In this document: in pieces, positions 33,354-45,942 of the stretch
Numbering within the stretch: the stretch's first letter is position 1
Layout of the letters: each line of letters starts with the position of its first letter
Source: Ulota crispa
Lineage: Eukaryota > Streptophyta > Bryopsida > Orthotrichales > Orthotrichaceae
Direction: 5' to 3'
DNA: 64,000 nt
Assembly: GCA_963920765.1 (NCBI GenBank)
Contig: OY987243.1
Location: 13,392,001 to 13,456,000 of the forward strand
Notes under the pieces: generated by a model
The model's input: only the letters and a program-made list of their open reading frames with translations
Database searches by the model: none
Told to the model about the DNA's origin: nothing
Program-made: the position numbers and the translations under genes

Positions 33354-36300
33354 TCATAATCCAAGAATTGTTTTCATCTGCTCTGGGGAATGCCGAAGCA
33401 TTGTTTTAGGATCAGGGTAGCCATTGGCAGGATCTGAAACTGCATTGTACACAACTTCATAAGCCTCCGCAACGGCTCTAGACATACGCCCACTCGATTC
33501 ACTTCTAAACTGAGGAACCCGGATTTGCTCAAACTCTGGAATGGCTCCCTCGTTGCTACCCAAAAGACTAAAGAGTTGCTTCAGAGATTCGGAAACTGCA
33601 GACACGGACATACCTTCCGCTTCCACCATGGGTTTCCCATCATCAAGGTCTTCATCCTTGGGCACGATCTCTCCGAGTTTGCTGTTACGGATTCTGTCCT
33701 TGATGTAGGTTACTTTCTTTAGGAGTCCACAGCGCTCAAGAATCACCCCAAGCTCCGATTCGGCAAGAGCTGCAATGTTGCCCTCTATTCGGGCAGCCAG
33801 GGACTTCACATAAGCATCGGCCACGGAATGTGCTTTCAAAGGCTCCTGAATAGCTGACAAACAATTTATGAGAAACATCTTGCGGAGCGACAACACGCTC
33901 TGCGAAGCCTGAGAGTTAGATGAGCCGCTTAGAAGAGTCTCTACTGATGACGGCCTTCGTTGGAAGGAAGATGGGGCAGGCAGTCTACGTCCAGATGGTG
34001 GGATTTCTCCGCCGTTGCGTCTCGTACCTGGTATCACACAATATAAGTACACAGAAAGAGTGAGCATTATGAGCCCACGAATTAACTAATTTAGTATAAC
34101 TTGTTCGCATAAGGAAATCACGAAGGACCAGACGATATAACTAGATCAAGTCCCCAAGTATCTGCTGCAGTTGCGAAGAGGGTACAAGGCGGAAATTATG
34201 TCCAATGACGAAAACATTTCTCCAGCTAGAACTACTACGCTATGCAACGGATCAGAAATTTAAGATAGTCACGTATGCATCTGAGTGGCACTAGGTATTA
34301 TGTATCAGTAAGCTTCGTACCTGACTGAGGCTTGTATCCGTACGCTTCTGCAGATTGTTCACACATCTGTACAAGAGGATCCAGAAGCCCTCGAATGATT
34401 GGCTCAAAATCAGGTCTTTGCCCACCAGCAGGAACCATCATGCTCTCATAGTTGTCAATCAGCTCTAAAAGAACAGACATAGTCTCATTAACAGCTGGAG
34501 AAGGAGAAAGATCAACGGCGACTGGAGAGGCGTAACGCAATAATTTGTCACCCCGAGCCTTAACAATATCCAGGACCGTGCGTTGAGCAGCGTCACGAAC
34601 TTCGCGGATTGTCACTGATAGCGTGGCCCCTGGGCCTAGGAGATCTGAAACGGTGTGACCATAGAATTCGAGAAGGTTGTTTAGCTTGTAAGCGAGTAGC
34701 AACGAAGGCTGGGAGTGCAAGACCTGATCCACTCGCACTTTGAATGGTCTGCAAACACCCTCGAATACTCGGTCTAACACGTACCCCATGTCTGCTTCCA
34801 CTTTTTGATCGTCCCTATCCCAATCTCGAGAGGGGGCTCTGCCAAGCGATCCCATGTTTGACGCGTCACTTGAAAATCTCTTGGACGTCGTCCCTAGATT
34901 TTGCTCCGTACTGAATAAAGCCATGGCCAATTCCCGCTCTGAGGCTAGAGCTTGATGAATCCAGGCAAGCATATCACCGACATAACGTAGAGGGTCATGT
35001 GCATGCACTTCAATCGGCCTCGGCATCCCACCAGGTCCACCTCGTGTAAGTGCAGTAATAAACCGCCTAAACAGAGCATTATGGCGTGTGTTGGCTACCT
35101 CCTCCGCACAATATTTAAAGAGTACAGGCCTATCTTTAAGGGACTGCGCTGCGGTTTTAAGCAGATCACTAACCTCAGGAGTATCATTATCACCCAGACT
35201 TCGGCATTCCGCTTGGACCCACCTGCAAACGCATTACAATTAGAACGAACTCATCAACTTCATAGAATGAAAGTCCATTACATACTCTGGCATAGAATGA
35301 AGAACATGCATACCACAGCGAACTCGCTTAATACTCTTCCTGATAATTATGAGAGATAAAGCATACACACCTACACAACCGTTCGTATGCAGCTTCCTGA
35401 TAGACAGCCATCATGTCCATCAACTCCAAGCCAGCACGTTGATGGTGCGTCCGTAACAAAACCTTGCAGTTCGCATGAATCTCTTGTACACGTGTCAAAG
35501 CTTTGAAAAAGTTGTCACTCAAATCCTCTTCTCGAAGTGCAGTTACTTCTTCTGGACGAAGCTGATAATTCTTCAGAAATCCAGTGATAATTTCCTGACG
35601 TTGAGTGTTATGCTCTAATTCTTGCTTTAGCCGTTCGGTAGCACTGACGATCTCACTGGTAGTACTACTGCAGCTGCTCAAAGACTTCGCAATCCTGTTG
35701 AGAAGGGGAAAAAAAATTAGAACAGCAACAACCGTTGTCCAGAAGATTCCACTTGATTACCTGAAACCGACAAAACTAACAAAATGACAGAAAACCTCAA
35801 ACTTTCCATTTTTAAACTATAAACAACAGCATAATTATGCCAATGTTATGACCGCAGCATTGTTCCGTTCAAACCGAAACTACTTGGTATGAACCACTCA
35901 AAGCGACAGATGTTGTGATTTCAACAACAGAAATACAATCGAGCTCCATAATCATAACCAGACAATGACCTCAACTTTACACGTTCAAGAGTCCAGACAT
36001 TTCGAAAGGTTCTTCGCACAACTCTCAATGATGTATCCGACGATATCCTCCAGCAAGTTATATAAGCTATTATCTAGCCATAGCCATAGCCAGATCACCG
36101 AATATCACCCCCTCAATAATGAGCAACTAAGGTGGAAGCACCCATTGCCAACAACATCCCATTCCCAACTAAGGTAGGAGCACCCATAAGCGTCACCCAT
36201 AAGCGTCACCCATAAGCGTCAGTTTTAGGGTTTTGAACATGATGAGTATTAGTAAACAACTAGGAAATAATAGTATCCTATCAGAAACAAAACAATAATG

Positions 36301-37731
36301 AGTTGGCATTTTCAAATGTATTATTTGGATACTGTGAGAATATGTTGTGAATGTTCAAAGAGCAAACTGCCATTGCACCCATAACCAACACTAAGGTTTC
36401 ATGTTCACATGTTGTACATCCTTGTAATTACATCTATTCATTTCTACAAATTTTCCAAGATTTCAGAGGTGACGGTTATGGGGACACTAACGCTTATGGG
36501 TGCTCCTACCTTAGTAGGGTGTGCTATTTCCACCAAGGATAGGTGCTTTGGAATGCGTTTTTCTGACTTTTTCAAGGTTGGGGCTACATAAGTCATGCCA
36601 CATGTCCCAAAGTGAGATAGGAAGTAATGAGCTGAAATTAATTTGGCTAGTATCGGAATTACATATATCTAGACATTGGCAATGGGTGTGGAACACTGTT
36701 TGACTCCCAAAATTCACAGTAATTTCAGCTTTGCAAATAAAAGTAGGAAAAAATTGTAATCTCAATATTTCTTATCTTCCTACATGGAAAAATTATTTTT
36801 TGCCTCAAACTCTTAAGTTTGTACTCCCTCTGTCCCAAAATGATCTTCTTGTTGACCTTTGTTTAGTGTCCCAAAATGATCTTCTTGTGAGGAGGAAGGG
36901 AGCTAGTGACACTTGCACATAGTCCAAAAGCATGGGCATGCTAACCAATCCCATGTCATCAAGTGAGTGGCCACCGATGCTCTTCAAAACTGCCTCAAAA
37001 ATTCAATTTTCAAGAACTTTGAAACCACACTTTGAAAACTAATTTGAAACTCAAAATTTCAGAACAATAGAAGGACATCAAAAACTCTATTCATAGGTCA
37101 TTTTTTTTTGAAAAATGGTTATTTTCAAGCTTAATCTATAACATTTTGTGTAACATGAAGGTCATTTTGGGACGGAGGGAGTGTTTTTCTGCAGAATCGC
37201 TTAAGTTATCGGATATGGTTCTTCCACCTTACTAACTACACTGCCAAGATAGCCACTCCCTTTCGCTAAACTTCGACCGATCTGGATCATCAGCCTTTCC
37301 ATTTTGCAAGAAATCTCACATAACCCTCGGCTCGATCCACATGTCAAAAGGCGGACAGATCGATGCATCCGAATAGAAGAACCTCCACTCGCATAATCCT
37401 CAAAAGAATCAACCAAAGTCACAGAAAGCCTAATGATAAAATCTAAGAGTGGATAATACCTCTCGCAGCATTCTGCCAGTCCATCGACTTCCAACTCCAC
37501 AGCCTCCAGCGCCTTCTGTGCCGATTCCGAGGCACGCAGAAACTCCTCGTTAATGGACAAGCCTCGCTTCTCGATGGTGGCCCGCAAGCTCCGCCGCGCC
37601 TGCTGCGTGTTCTCCGTGTAGAACGACGACAGAGTGCTCAGCGACGCCAGCAGATCTGGTGAATCCGTCCGCGTCTCCAGCACCTTCTTCAGCTTCCGCG
37701 CCAGACCCGGCGCCACAGTCATGGTCCCCAT
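33354..37731 (-). CDS. COG6: Conserved oligomeric Golgi complex subunit 6
   Basis: Four exons join in frame: 37731-37460, 35694-35371, 35222-34321 and 34027-33354 (272+324+902+674 nt, 723 residues). All introns are GT-AG. COG6 belongs to lobe B (COG5-8) of the COG tether, which captures retrograde vesicles at the Golgi and so maintains glycosylation enzymes. The sequence follows plant COG6 from end to end. It has the N-terminal LARKLKKVLETRTDSPDLL and RTHHQRAGLELMDMMAVYQ at about residues 171-189. MPRPIEVHAHDPLRYVGDML lies at 265-284 and YPDPKTMLRHSPEQMKTIL at the C-terminus. It is slightly longer than the ~680-residue Arabidopsis protein, mainly in the variable Ser/Arg-rich segment after exon 3. 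Intron 1 (35695-37459) holds two MITEs. Upstream, 37732-38237 is GC-richer and is probably the promoter. Confidence 0.95.
36169..36514. mobile_element. MITE with CTAAGGTAGGAGCACCC ends, copy 2 (in COG6 intron 1)
   Basis: The ends are perfect inverted repeats of 25 bp, starting CTAAGGTAGGAGCACCCATA. The left end carries a local triplication of the 14-mer CACCCATAAGCGTC. A truncated extra left end (CAACTAAGGTGGAAGCACCC) lies just outside at 36125. Confidence 0.85.
36824..37181. mobile_element. Stowaway MITE (Tc1/mariner class) in COG6 intron 1
   Basis: The left end is CTCCCTCTGTCCCAAAATGA; the right end, read inwards, is CTCCCTCCGTCCCAAAATGA, the known Stowaway terminus. TA flanks the left side; the right flank reads TG, probably a mutated TA. 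358 bp. The left terminal motif is partly repeated at 36868 (GTCCCAAAATGATCTTCTTG). Confidence 0.9.
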
Positions 37732-38245
37732 CGCCGTTGCGATCTCTAATCAAAGCCCTAATGTTAAATCTATGGACTCCCGTTTCTAAACTTTTACGGA
37801 TTCACAGATGCGAAGAAAGGGACTCGGGATCCAGTGCTCGGTGTTCATGCAGGTGTTGCTTCTGTGACTATCGCTAAGCGTTGATGAGGAAAAAGCTTTG
37901 TGAGCTGCCCCGGGCTTAGAAGTGTCCATTAGTGACCCCGTTTTTTGCCCTATCGGCTGAAGAGGATGCTGGATTTGCGTTGAGAGCGGCGGCTTTGCGA
38001 GAAGAGTTGATCTGCCTTGGTTGCTCCTTCACCCTAAGCTTGCTTCGGATCTCTGCTACTCACTAAGCTTGCAATGCGGCAAACGCGGGCGACCTGCACA
38101 CACTCTGACGCGACGAGGGAGACGGTCGGAGAGTACTGAACTCTGAAAAAGAGCCTTGATCGATCGCAACTGCGCGGTTAACCGCGAGTTCAACCTCGCG
38201 TGTTACCACATTGGTTTGCCCAGGTATTGAAGGCCCGTTAACCCT
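37732..38245 (-). promoter_or_regulatory. Probable COG6 promoter and 5' UTR
   Basis: A GC-richer segment directly upstream of the COG6 start, with no open frame of note. No distinct core-promoter motif can be assigned. Confidence 0.4.
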
Positions 38246-38475
38246 TTAACCCTTGAACGCCTGTCGGGCTCCCGGATACGGCACCATATTTTACTCATTT
38301 CCAAGCATTCTTCTGCGTGTTTTGTGCCGCTGAAGGTTGCATTGAAAGCACCTTTGCAGCAGAAACTACTTCCATTTACATCATGGTCCCTAATTCCATC
38401 TCAGCCCCCTTGAATCTGTCGTATACAGAGACATACATATGGCCACAGAGGGCCTTCCCAGGGTTCAAGGGTTAA
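38246..38475. mobile_element. TTAA-bounded MITE, 230 bp, copy 1
   Basis: The left end is TTAACCCTTGAACGCC; the right end, read inwards, is TTAACCCTTGAACCCTGG. Its right part (CATACATATGGCCACAGAGG) matches 54922-55153. An extra TTAACCC lies 8 bp to the left. The right TTAA (38472-38475) is shared with the next element. Confidence 0.7.
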
Positions 38476-39376
38476 AAACCACACACATTTTCACAAATTC
38501 TTTTAAAAACCAAGGTAGTAAACTTGGATGTGCGTTTGAATCAATTATGGACCCCATTTTAGTAATCCAACCATACAAATGAGAAGTAGACCTTGTTTAC
38601 TATAAAGCATCAAAATCTCAATTAGATCTATAGTGGGAGATGAAATATTATAATGATTGAGTGAGTTGTAGGCGGGAATTCTCTAGTTTTCATGCTTGTG
38701 TGGTTTTGGATCTTATTGCTTCATACAAATTTTACTTGAAAAAAGCCTTATATTTTTAGAAAGTTGGGTTTCCCACCTTTCCAATAAGACTAGTTTCACA
38801 CAAAATGGATAAAAATAACAATCACAAGGTGTAGCTAAGTAGACAAAAAGGGTCAAAAAACCCACTTTCATTGCTACCCAAAAATATTTTTAGAAGAAAT
38901 TTGATAAATGCTATGGGAAATCCAATTGGTGAAAACAATAAAGAATTGGTCTTAAATGTATGACAATTTTTTTTAAAGATGAAATGATAGCATCATTTCA
39001 ATAGATCTTCAAATACTACAATTAAACTACTACCGTATAGGAAACCAATACAAGCATATTTCTTGATCAATCTGAATTTTTTTAGGATGGCATAATTGAA
39101 ATTTGGCATTCTTCTTGGATGTTTGATGTATTGTGTTGTTGCTTTGATCCATCTTTGACCAAATATGTATACGTAGTTTGAGGCCATGCCGTATAAACAC
39201 CATTATTTATGAACTCACAAACCCAATTCCATTGTTATTTTTTGGTTGGATGCAAAATTCTTGTGATCAAAAGCATTCTTCAAGACTAATTTCCAAATTC
39301 TTGAGCGATTTCACTCTATACGCCAAAAACCACTCTACTGAACTAAAATATGGTTTGGTAGTCTCTAAAGGGTTAA
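38472..39376. mobile_element. TTAA-bounded element, ~0.91 kb inverted pair, copy 1
   Basis: The right end, read inwards, is TTAACCCTTTAGAGACTACC; the left end is TTAAAAACCACACACATTTT. The whole interior is an inverted copy of 41017-41933, for example CATGCTTGTGTGGTTTTGGA at 38691 against its complement near 41689. No transposase frame. Confidence 0.75.
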
Positions 39377-39931
39377 GGCCGCTTCACACTATGGCCGACC
39401 AAGTGAAGAGGTTGTGGGATTGAGTGGCCAAATTTTGTTGAGAGGACAAAGAAATGGGTTGAAAACAGGTAATAAAAATATTGTTTCTGATATCTTTAGC
39501 TGTCCTTAGCGTGAAACCTCTAAAGGCCAAGTCCAAAAGCCAAACTCTTGGCAATGAGCTTCCACGGTCTCTCAACTTGAATGGTTATAGTGAGAAGCCT
39601 CCAAAGGCCAAGCCCAAAGTCCAAAGTCACAACATTTATTAAACCTTCCAAATCAAATGGCCAAGATCTTGTTGACTTTTGATTATGTTATGAAAATCAT
39701 GTGACGGCCTCTCAATCATAGTTTGGGTCTCCATTTTTGGTTGACCCAAATTTTTCTTGAGAGGCAATCACTTTGGATGATAAAGTGATGCCACGTAGGC
39801 ATTTGGAGGATGACAACATTTGGAGTTTGGCCTCTAGTGTGAAGGGTTGAGCAGCCAAACTCTTGGTTTCTTGAAATGTGATTGGTGGAAACTGACGACT
39901 TCTTGACCTTTGGTCATAGTGTGAAACGGCC
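39377..39931. mobile_element. Element with GGCCGYTTCACACTATG ends
   Basis: Inverted ends: GGCCGCTTCACACTATGGCC at the left and CATAGTGTGAAACGGCC at the right. The interior has repeated AAGGCCAAG and CCAAACTCTTGG motifs. Ends starting GGCC and TTA-like flanks suggest PIF/Harbinger, but no clean duplication is seen. It abuts the TTAA of the preceding element. Confidence 0.6.
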
Positions 39932-40085
39932 CTTAGAACCAAAGCAACATTTGGCAATTGTTTTGATAGATTTAGACCAATGTGGGCTAGTCCCTCCATT
40001 TATTATCTAATGGAATGTGGATAGCAAAATTTGACAATTTAAAAAAAAAAAAAATGTCCTCCTTTGAATCCAAGTATTTTAAAAA

Positions 40086-40391
40086 GGGAAAAATTTATAG
40101 ATAACCCTAAAATTTGCAATATTTGTACAAATACCTCTGATTTTTCAGAAATTGTACAATTACTCTTGACATAGTTGTTTTGCTTTTGCACATTATTTGT
40201 TTCTAAATCTTGCAAAAAAATGCCAAGGTGTTTGAAGTATAGGAACACACAAAGATGGAACAAAATAATTGAAAAAAATACTAACAAACTACCTTGAGAT
40301 GTTCTGTTGAATGAGTATTTGTGCAATTTCTGAAAAATCAAGGGCATTTATACAAATATGGCAAATTTGAGGGTATCAATCAAATTTTCCC
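40086..40391. mobile_element. Mutator-like MITE, copy 6 (diverged)
   Basis: 306 bp with GGGAAAAATTTATAGATA at the left and the inverted counterpart at the right. Its centre differs from the other copies. Flanks TTTTAAAAA and TTAGCAAAA are only weakly alike, which fits an old insertion. Confidence 0.65.
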
Positions 40392-41016
40392 TTAGCAAAA
40401 TACTCTTCTTAAAGAATGTGGATGCTCTTCTTAAAGAATGTGGATAAGCTCTGCAAGGTATGAGAAGGGAAACAACTCCTAACACGTCATAGGTAGCAAG
40501 TTTAATTAATGAAGTAAGAAACATTTGTTAATTAATGAAGTTCAAAAAAAATCTAGTGGAGCTACATAGTTCCATATGATGTTGCCCCATTCCTCTTACC
40601 AAAGTGTGGAGATCATTGTGTTTAAAATAAGCTATAGGTTGGTTAATGTGCCACCTAAGTGTAGTTATGCATAAATGGCTCTCCATGTGGTTAGGTTAGC
40701 ATAGAAGGTAGCCTTTCATGCATTTTTAAGAACTTTTTCTCTTATCTTATCAACATTGGTGTACAGTTTGTCAAACCTTGCTGCCCATATGAACCAAATG
40801 GTATGCTACCTAAGTAAAACTAAAGGTTGAAATCAACAAGAGTATTTTGTTGTAAAGCTACAATGTTAGTATTGAAATTAGTGAGACATGCTTCATTCTA
40901 GGACTTGGCCTTGGGGTCTTTGCTGTGAGTGACAAATTGGTTTACTTGTCTCTATAGCTCCATGGCAATTGGGCATTGCCAAAAGAAGTGGTCTTATGAT
41001 TTGTCCATACCCTTGT
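40392..41016. other. AT-rich spacer
   Basis: Contains a short direct repeat (TACTCTTCTTAAAGAATGTGG and a second copy near 40424-40443). No gene. Confidence 0.4.
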
Positions 41017-41933
41017 TTAACACTTTAGAGACCACCAAACCATATTTTGGTTCAGCACAGTGGTTTTTGGCCTATAGAGTAAAATTGCTCAACAATTTGG
41101 AAATTGTTCTTGAAGAATGCCTATGGTTACAAGAATTTTGTATCCAACCAAAAAAACAACATTGGAATTGGGTATAAGAGTTGATAAATAATGGTGTTTA
41201 TACAGCATGGTCTTAAAATACTTATCCATATTTGGTCAAAGATGGATCAAAGCAACAACAGTATACATCAAACATCCAACAAGGATGCCACATTTCAATT
41301 GTGTGGTCTTAAAAAATTTCAAACTGCACAAGAGATATGCTTGTATTGTTTCTCTATATGGTAGTAGTATAACTGTAGTATTTGAAGATCGATTGAAATG
41401 TGCTATCATTTCATTTTTAAAATTTGTCATTCCACATTTAAGGCTAATTCTTGATTGTTTTCACCAATTGGATTTTCTATAGTATTTATCAAATTTCTTG
41501 TAGAAATATTTTAGGGTAGCAAATAAAGTGAGTTTTTTTACCCTTTTTTTCCACTTAGCTACTCCTTGTGATTTGGCTATTTTTATCCTTTTTGTGTGAA
41601 ACTAGTCTTATTGGAAAGGTGGGAAAGCTTGCTTTCTAGAAATCTAAGGCTCTTCTCAAGCAAAGCTTGTATGAAGTTAGTAAGATCCAAAACCACACAA
41701 GCATGAAAAACTAGAGATTTTCCACCTACATCTCACTTAATCATTACAATATTTCACCTCCAACAGTAGATCTTGTTGAATTTTTGATAGTTTATAGTAA
41801 ATAAGGTGTTGTTCCAATTGATAAGGTTGGACTATGCAAAGTAGGTCCACATTTGATTCAATTATACATTTCAGTTTACTACCCAGGTTTCTTGTGAATT
41901 TTCTGAAAATGTGTGTGGTCTTTAAAGGATTAA
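41017..41933. mobile_element. TTAA-bounded element, ~0.91 kb inverted pair, copy 2
   Basis: The left end is TTAACACTTTAGAGACCACC; the right end, read inwards, is TTAATCCTTTAAAGACCACA. Inverted relative of 38472-39376 along its full length. Confidence 0.75.
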
Positions 41934-41957
41934 TGTTCAGCTTTTGGCAATGCACAC

Positions 41958-44098
41958 TGTTACGTACCTCTCACGGTCCGTAACTTAAATCATCCAAACA
42001 CTCAAGTAAAACAACAATCTATATACAATAAACTATAAAAACCACAGGGAGCTCAACCACCCAACCATAGAGAGAGATTAATTCCCAACAAGAATTTATC
42101 TCCTCACCCTCCGAGCTCCATCTTATGCTATCAGTCCTCTTCATAAAAATAGAGTTGCTTTAACTATTTTTATCTTTCCATCTTTAACATTCATCTCCAA
42201 CCCTTTGCTAAGGTAAAACTCTTAGTTATATTCTAAATATAACTCACATCATATCTCATCTTTTACTTGGAGTTGTCTAGCTCCAAGTTCCAATCTTATC
42301 ATCAAGTGTACATCCGATACCCTTGTCATCCATGGTTCATCTTGACCTTATCATCCAATGTTTATCTTGACACTTATCATCTATTGTTCATCCTAACACT
42401 TGTCATCAAGTGTACATCCCGTTCACTTGTCCTCATGTGTACATCCTGTACACTTGTCATCCAAGTGGAGTTGTCTAACTCAAATGCATAAATCCATCAT
42501 CTGAAGATATCATCCTTCTAGCATGCAGCTTACCTACTAATTCACAATTTATAGTAAATTAGTTCCTCATGGATTGTTCAACTATTCATTCACAATTCAT
42601 TGTGAATTAATTAATTCATCAATCTTTCATCCATCATTGGTGGTTTAAATACTAGTTCACAATTTATTATGAACTAGTTCATCCATCAATCAATCAATCA
42701 CTCATCCATCAATCAATCAATCACTCATCCATCAATCAATCAATCACTCATCCATCAATCAATCAATCACTCATCCATCAATCAATCATCTGTCAAGGAT
42801 CATGACACAATCTCCCCCTTAAAATCTTTCATTGTCCTCAATGAAAAAGTCTTTTCACAATCAATCTTTCCTTCATCTTTTCAACAATCAATCTCTCTTT
42901 CCAAAGAAGTTCCAGATTCTAAACCATATTTCCAATTTATCAATGGCCTACACAACAACTTATCATGTAGGTGTTGCATATCTACTTTTAGTATCTTCTC
43001 AAAAACCTCATATTATAAATCATTTTATCATATGTTGATCTCTTTTGCATCAAAACGTCTTCAATTGCTAAATCTTTAGCATCTTTCCATAAGACTATAG
43101 TCTTTTCACAAATTCTCTATATCAATTGACCAAATTCCAAAAAACAATATTTCTTTTCAATCTTCTCTTTAGGTGTTGTTTATTCCTTATTCACATCACT
43201 TGGATCTTTCAAAGATTAACTAAATTACCACCTTCAAATAGAAGATGTCCATGGCAATCAATCTAATAATACATCTTTGATCCATGCATATGATTAAATA
43301 AATCATCAATCTTAGGTAGAAGGTATTCACTTATGGTTCATTTATTAAACCATTCCTAAACGCAAAGTCTCAATCCATTCAAAGTCTTAATGTTCATTTC
43401 CTTTCAATAATTCACTTGGCACTTCATCAATATACTTCACAATTCAATTTAATGAAAAATAGAGGGATACTTATCTTTTGCCTTTAAAAACAAAGGTTTT
43501 CCATCTTGCTTCATTCCATAACAACTCCATCCTTGCAAGTTGTCCAAGCATCCACTTGACGCCACCAAGCCATGTCCAAAATCACATCATAACAAGTTCT
43601 CCTCCAAACTTCAAAACCCGCTCTAGTCTTTGTCCTTAAGTTAATCATTGTTACTTCCTGCTACACTTTCATATTCATTTTTGCTTGCTAAACCTTGAAT
43701 TTCTTTATTATTGTTATCACCCTTTCTCAACTCTCTTTTCTATCCCTAAATTAATTGTTTTGCGTAGCATATTCTTGAAGCAAACTTCTTTACTCTCGGC
43801 AATACACTCAAATCTCAAGCTTTGACAACTTCCTTTTTTGTTTTGTATCTCTCTTCAACACCCTCTTTTCTTTCATCAATTAAAACACTAATGATTGCAT
43901 ATATACCCTCAATATTCAAACTACTAATTACAATTAACACCATTCTAGGTGTTACTTATTTTTGCTTAAATGATAATATACTTTCTTCTTCTTTGAGGCC
44001 CAACTATCACTAACCAAGCTCTGGTACCAAAGATGAACTAGTTCATACATCAATCAATCACTCATCCATCAATCAGTCATCCGTCAAGGGTCATGACA
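41958..44098 (-). mobile_element. Decayed Ty3/Gypsy LTR retrotransposon, 5' LTR truncated
   Basis: 2141 bp in minus orientation, flanked by the 5-bp duplication CACAC (41953-41957 and 44099-44103). The 3' LTR is 41958-42807 (850 bp), with TG...CA ends. The polypurine tract AAGGGGGAGATTG is at 42808-42820. The primer site TGGTACCAGAGCTTGGTTA (44029-44011) matches initiator tRNA-Met. Only ~69 bp of 5' LTR remain (44030-44098). The internal region is shrunken but keeps protein traces in the right order: CYDVILDMAWW near 43615-43585 (end of the aspartic protease; intact Gypsy elements have YDVILGMDWL) and YLLPKIDDLFNHMHGSK near 43315-43265 (reverse transcriptase), followed by stops. It is non-functional. 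Confidence 0.85.
42675..42789. repeat. 23-bp tandem repeat inside the LTR
   Basis: CATCCATCAATCAATCAATC-ACT repeated about four and a half times. The 5' LTR remnant has only about one and a half units, so the array expanded in one LTR or was lost from the other. A looser array of CTTGTCATC-containing units lies at 42300-42480. Confidence 0.85.
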
Positions 44099-44217
44099 CA
44101 CACATTTCATCATGCTCTATGGTACAAACTAAATCATAGTGTACAAGTTAAATAGCAAAATCTAATTAGCATAAGGAAATGCCTATTTAAATTTTTTAGA
44201 TCCTGATCACTCTAGCA

Positions 44218-44927
44218 TTAACCCTTGAGCGTGGAATCCTAATATTTTGATCTTGTTATAAACTACAGTCATGAAGGCATTCAAGTTGTCCATGTCAATG
44301 GAGTGGTGACAAGGAAAGTCAAATATTGTACAAGTGTTGCAAGAGATTTGATTAGGTGAAACACCATACGAGGCGTGGTGGCAAGTAGCGTTTTACAGGC
44401 TCAAACTGATCAATATCCCTTGCAAGCTTCCTTGTGTAAGCTTTGTGGTAGCTAGAAAGTTGTTGGCAAGGGTTCAAGCATGTTCTAGACCCTTATTATG
44501 ACAACCCTCATTACCTGTGCCAATCATTGTTTTCTGTGCAATAGCAATTTAAAGCCCTAAAACTTGACATAAAAAGAAGGGCAATCTTCAATAATTTATA
44601 GGTGTGTGCATTCACATCTAACCTTGCTGCTCACAAAATTTGAGATGAATTAAAGGCTTATAGAATTTTGTAAAATCATCAAATAGCAATTACCTACCAA
44701 AAAATGAGATTTTGCCATCACATGTTGTTTGATCAAATGTTATGATCTCCCATCTCCCAAGGCTAATTGTTCCCAAAATTTGCAAGCCATTTTCTAAGTA
44801 GTTGTTTCATTGTTTTAAATGGTCACTTTTTGTAGATCATCCAATTGAGTGAGATATGATGCATAAAAGTTATAGGTCTCCCAAAACCATGATTTTGGTG
44901 AAAATGGCATGGGCACTCAGGGGTTAA
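44218..44927. mobile_element. TTAA-bounded element, 710 bp
   Basis: The left end is TTAACCCTTGAGCGTGG; the right end, read inwards, is TTAACCCCTGAGTGCCC. No related copy found in this window, and no coding frame. Confidence 0.6.
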
Positions 44928-45942
44928 AATCTCTATACAAAGAATTTTGAAGCTTTTTGGAGATGCTTGTTCAAAGAAAAAAAATGTGTGTATCAATGTT
45001 TCTTACATATCCATGCACTCAAATTTCAAAAATTCACTACCATTGTTTCTTTATCATGTAAAGACATGAATATTGTGTAGAATACACCAAAAATAGGATT
45101 TTTTGGAACTCAAAATTTGGTATGCTTGATTGGTGTTGCATAATAATTCAAGTTTAATGATAAAAGGTACTAAGATGCTAGTTATATTTTATAAAATACT
45201 TGAATTTTTTGAGTGGTAGAATAGGGTGAGTGTAAAGATTTGCAAGGACATTGTAATAATAATATACCAGATATTAATTTAAAGGTACTATGTCACTTTA
45301 CTAATTAAGTTTGCAACCTTTGACAAGTTTGAGTTGTTACCCTTGTCTTGCTTTGTATGACTTTTGCAAAGACATTGAAACCACTTGTAGTAGATATAGA
45401 CCAATCATTAGTTATAAATGCAAAAATAATTCAATTCTCTTTTATCCTTATTGAAAATTATGGCCACAAACCTATGTCTTAATACAATGTTATACCACTA
45501 AAACTAACACGCGAGATCTAAAAGTTGAAGGCAAAATTAAAGTTTCAATCATATACTAGGGACAACGGTTACTTGTATGTCATTTTGCCCTGCATTGGTG
45601 TTAAAAATACTATATAGTTCTCAATAGTATGTTTTTCTTTATAGTGAGAGTTTTTTAATGAAGTGCTAAAATATAGAGCACATAGATTTTCTTGAACGAA
45701 ATCTTCAATATATTCAAGTTGTTGCTCAAGTTTTTTAAGATTCTAATTTTTTGAACATATAATTGAACTTCTCTCTATGATTTTAATGAATTCTTAGGGC
45801 ATAAAAAATCCAAGTGCATGTAATTTCATATTTTTGTAATTTTGATGGAATTATATTTAAGAGAACATCACTAAAGCCTTTTCCTCTAGAAATTATTGGC
45901 TAGTACATTATCTTAATTTTATAATTGATAGTCAAACTTGAT
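44928..45942. other. AT-rich spacer
   Basis: Nothing recognised. Confidence 0.4.

Noticed and set aside
42675..42789. Regular spaced repeats as a possible CRISPR array
   Set aside because: The units are contiguous with no unique spacers, and the array sits inside a plant LTR.
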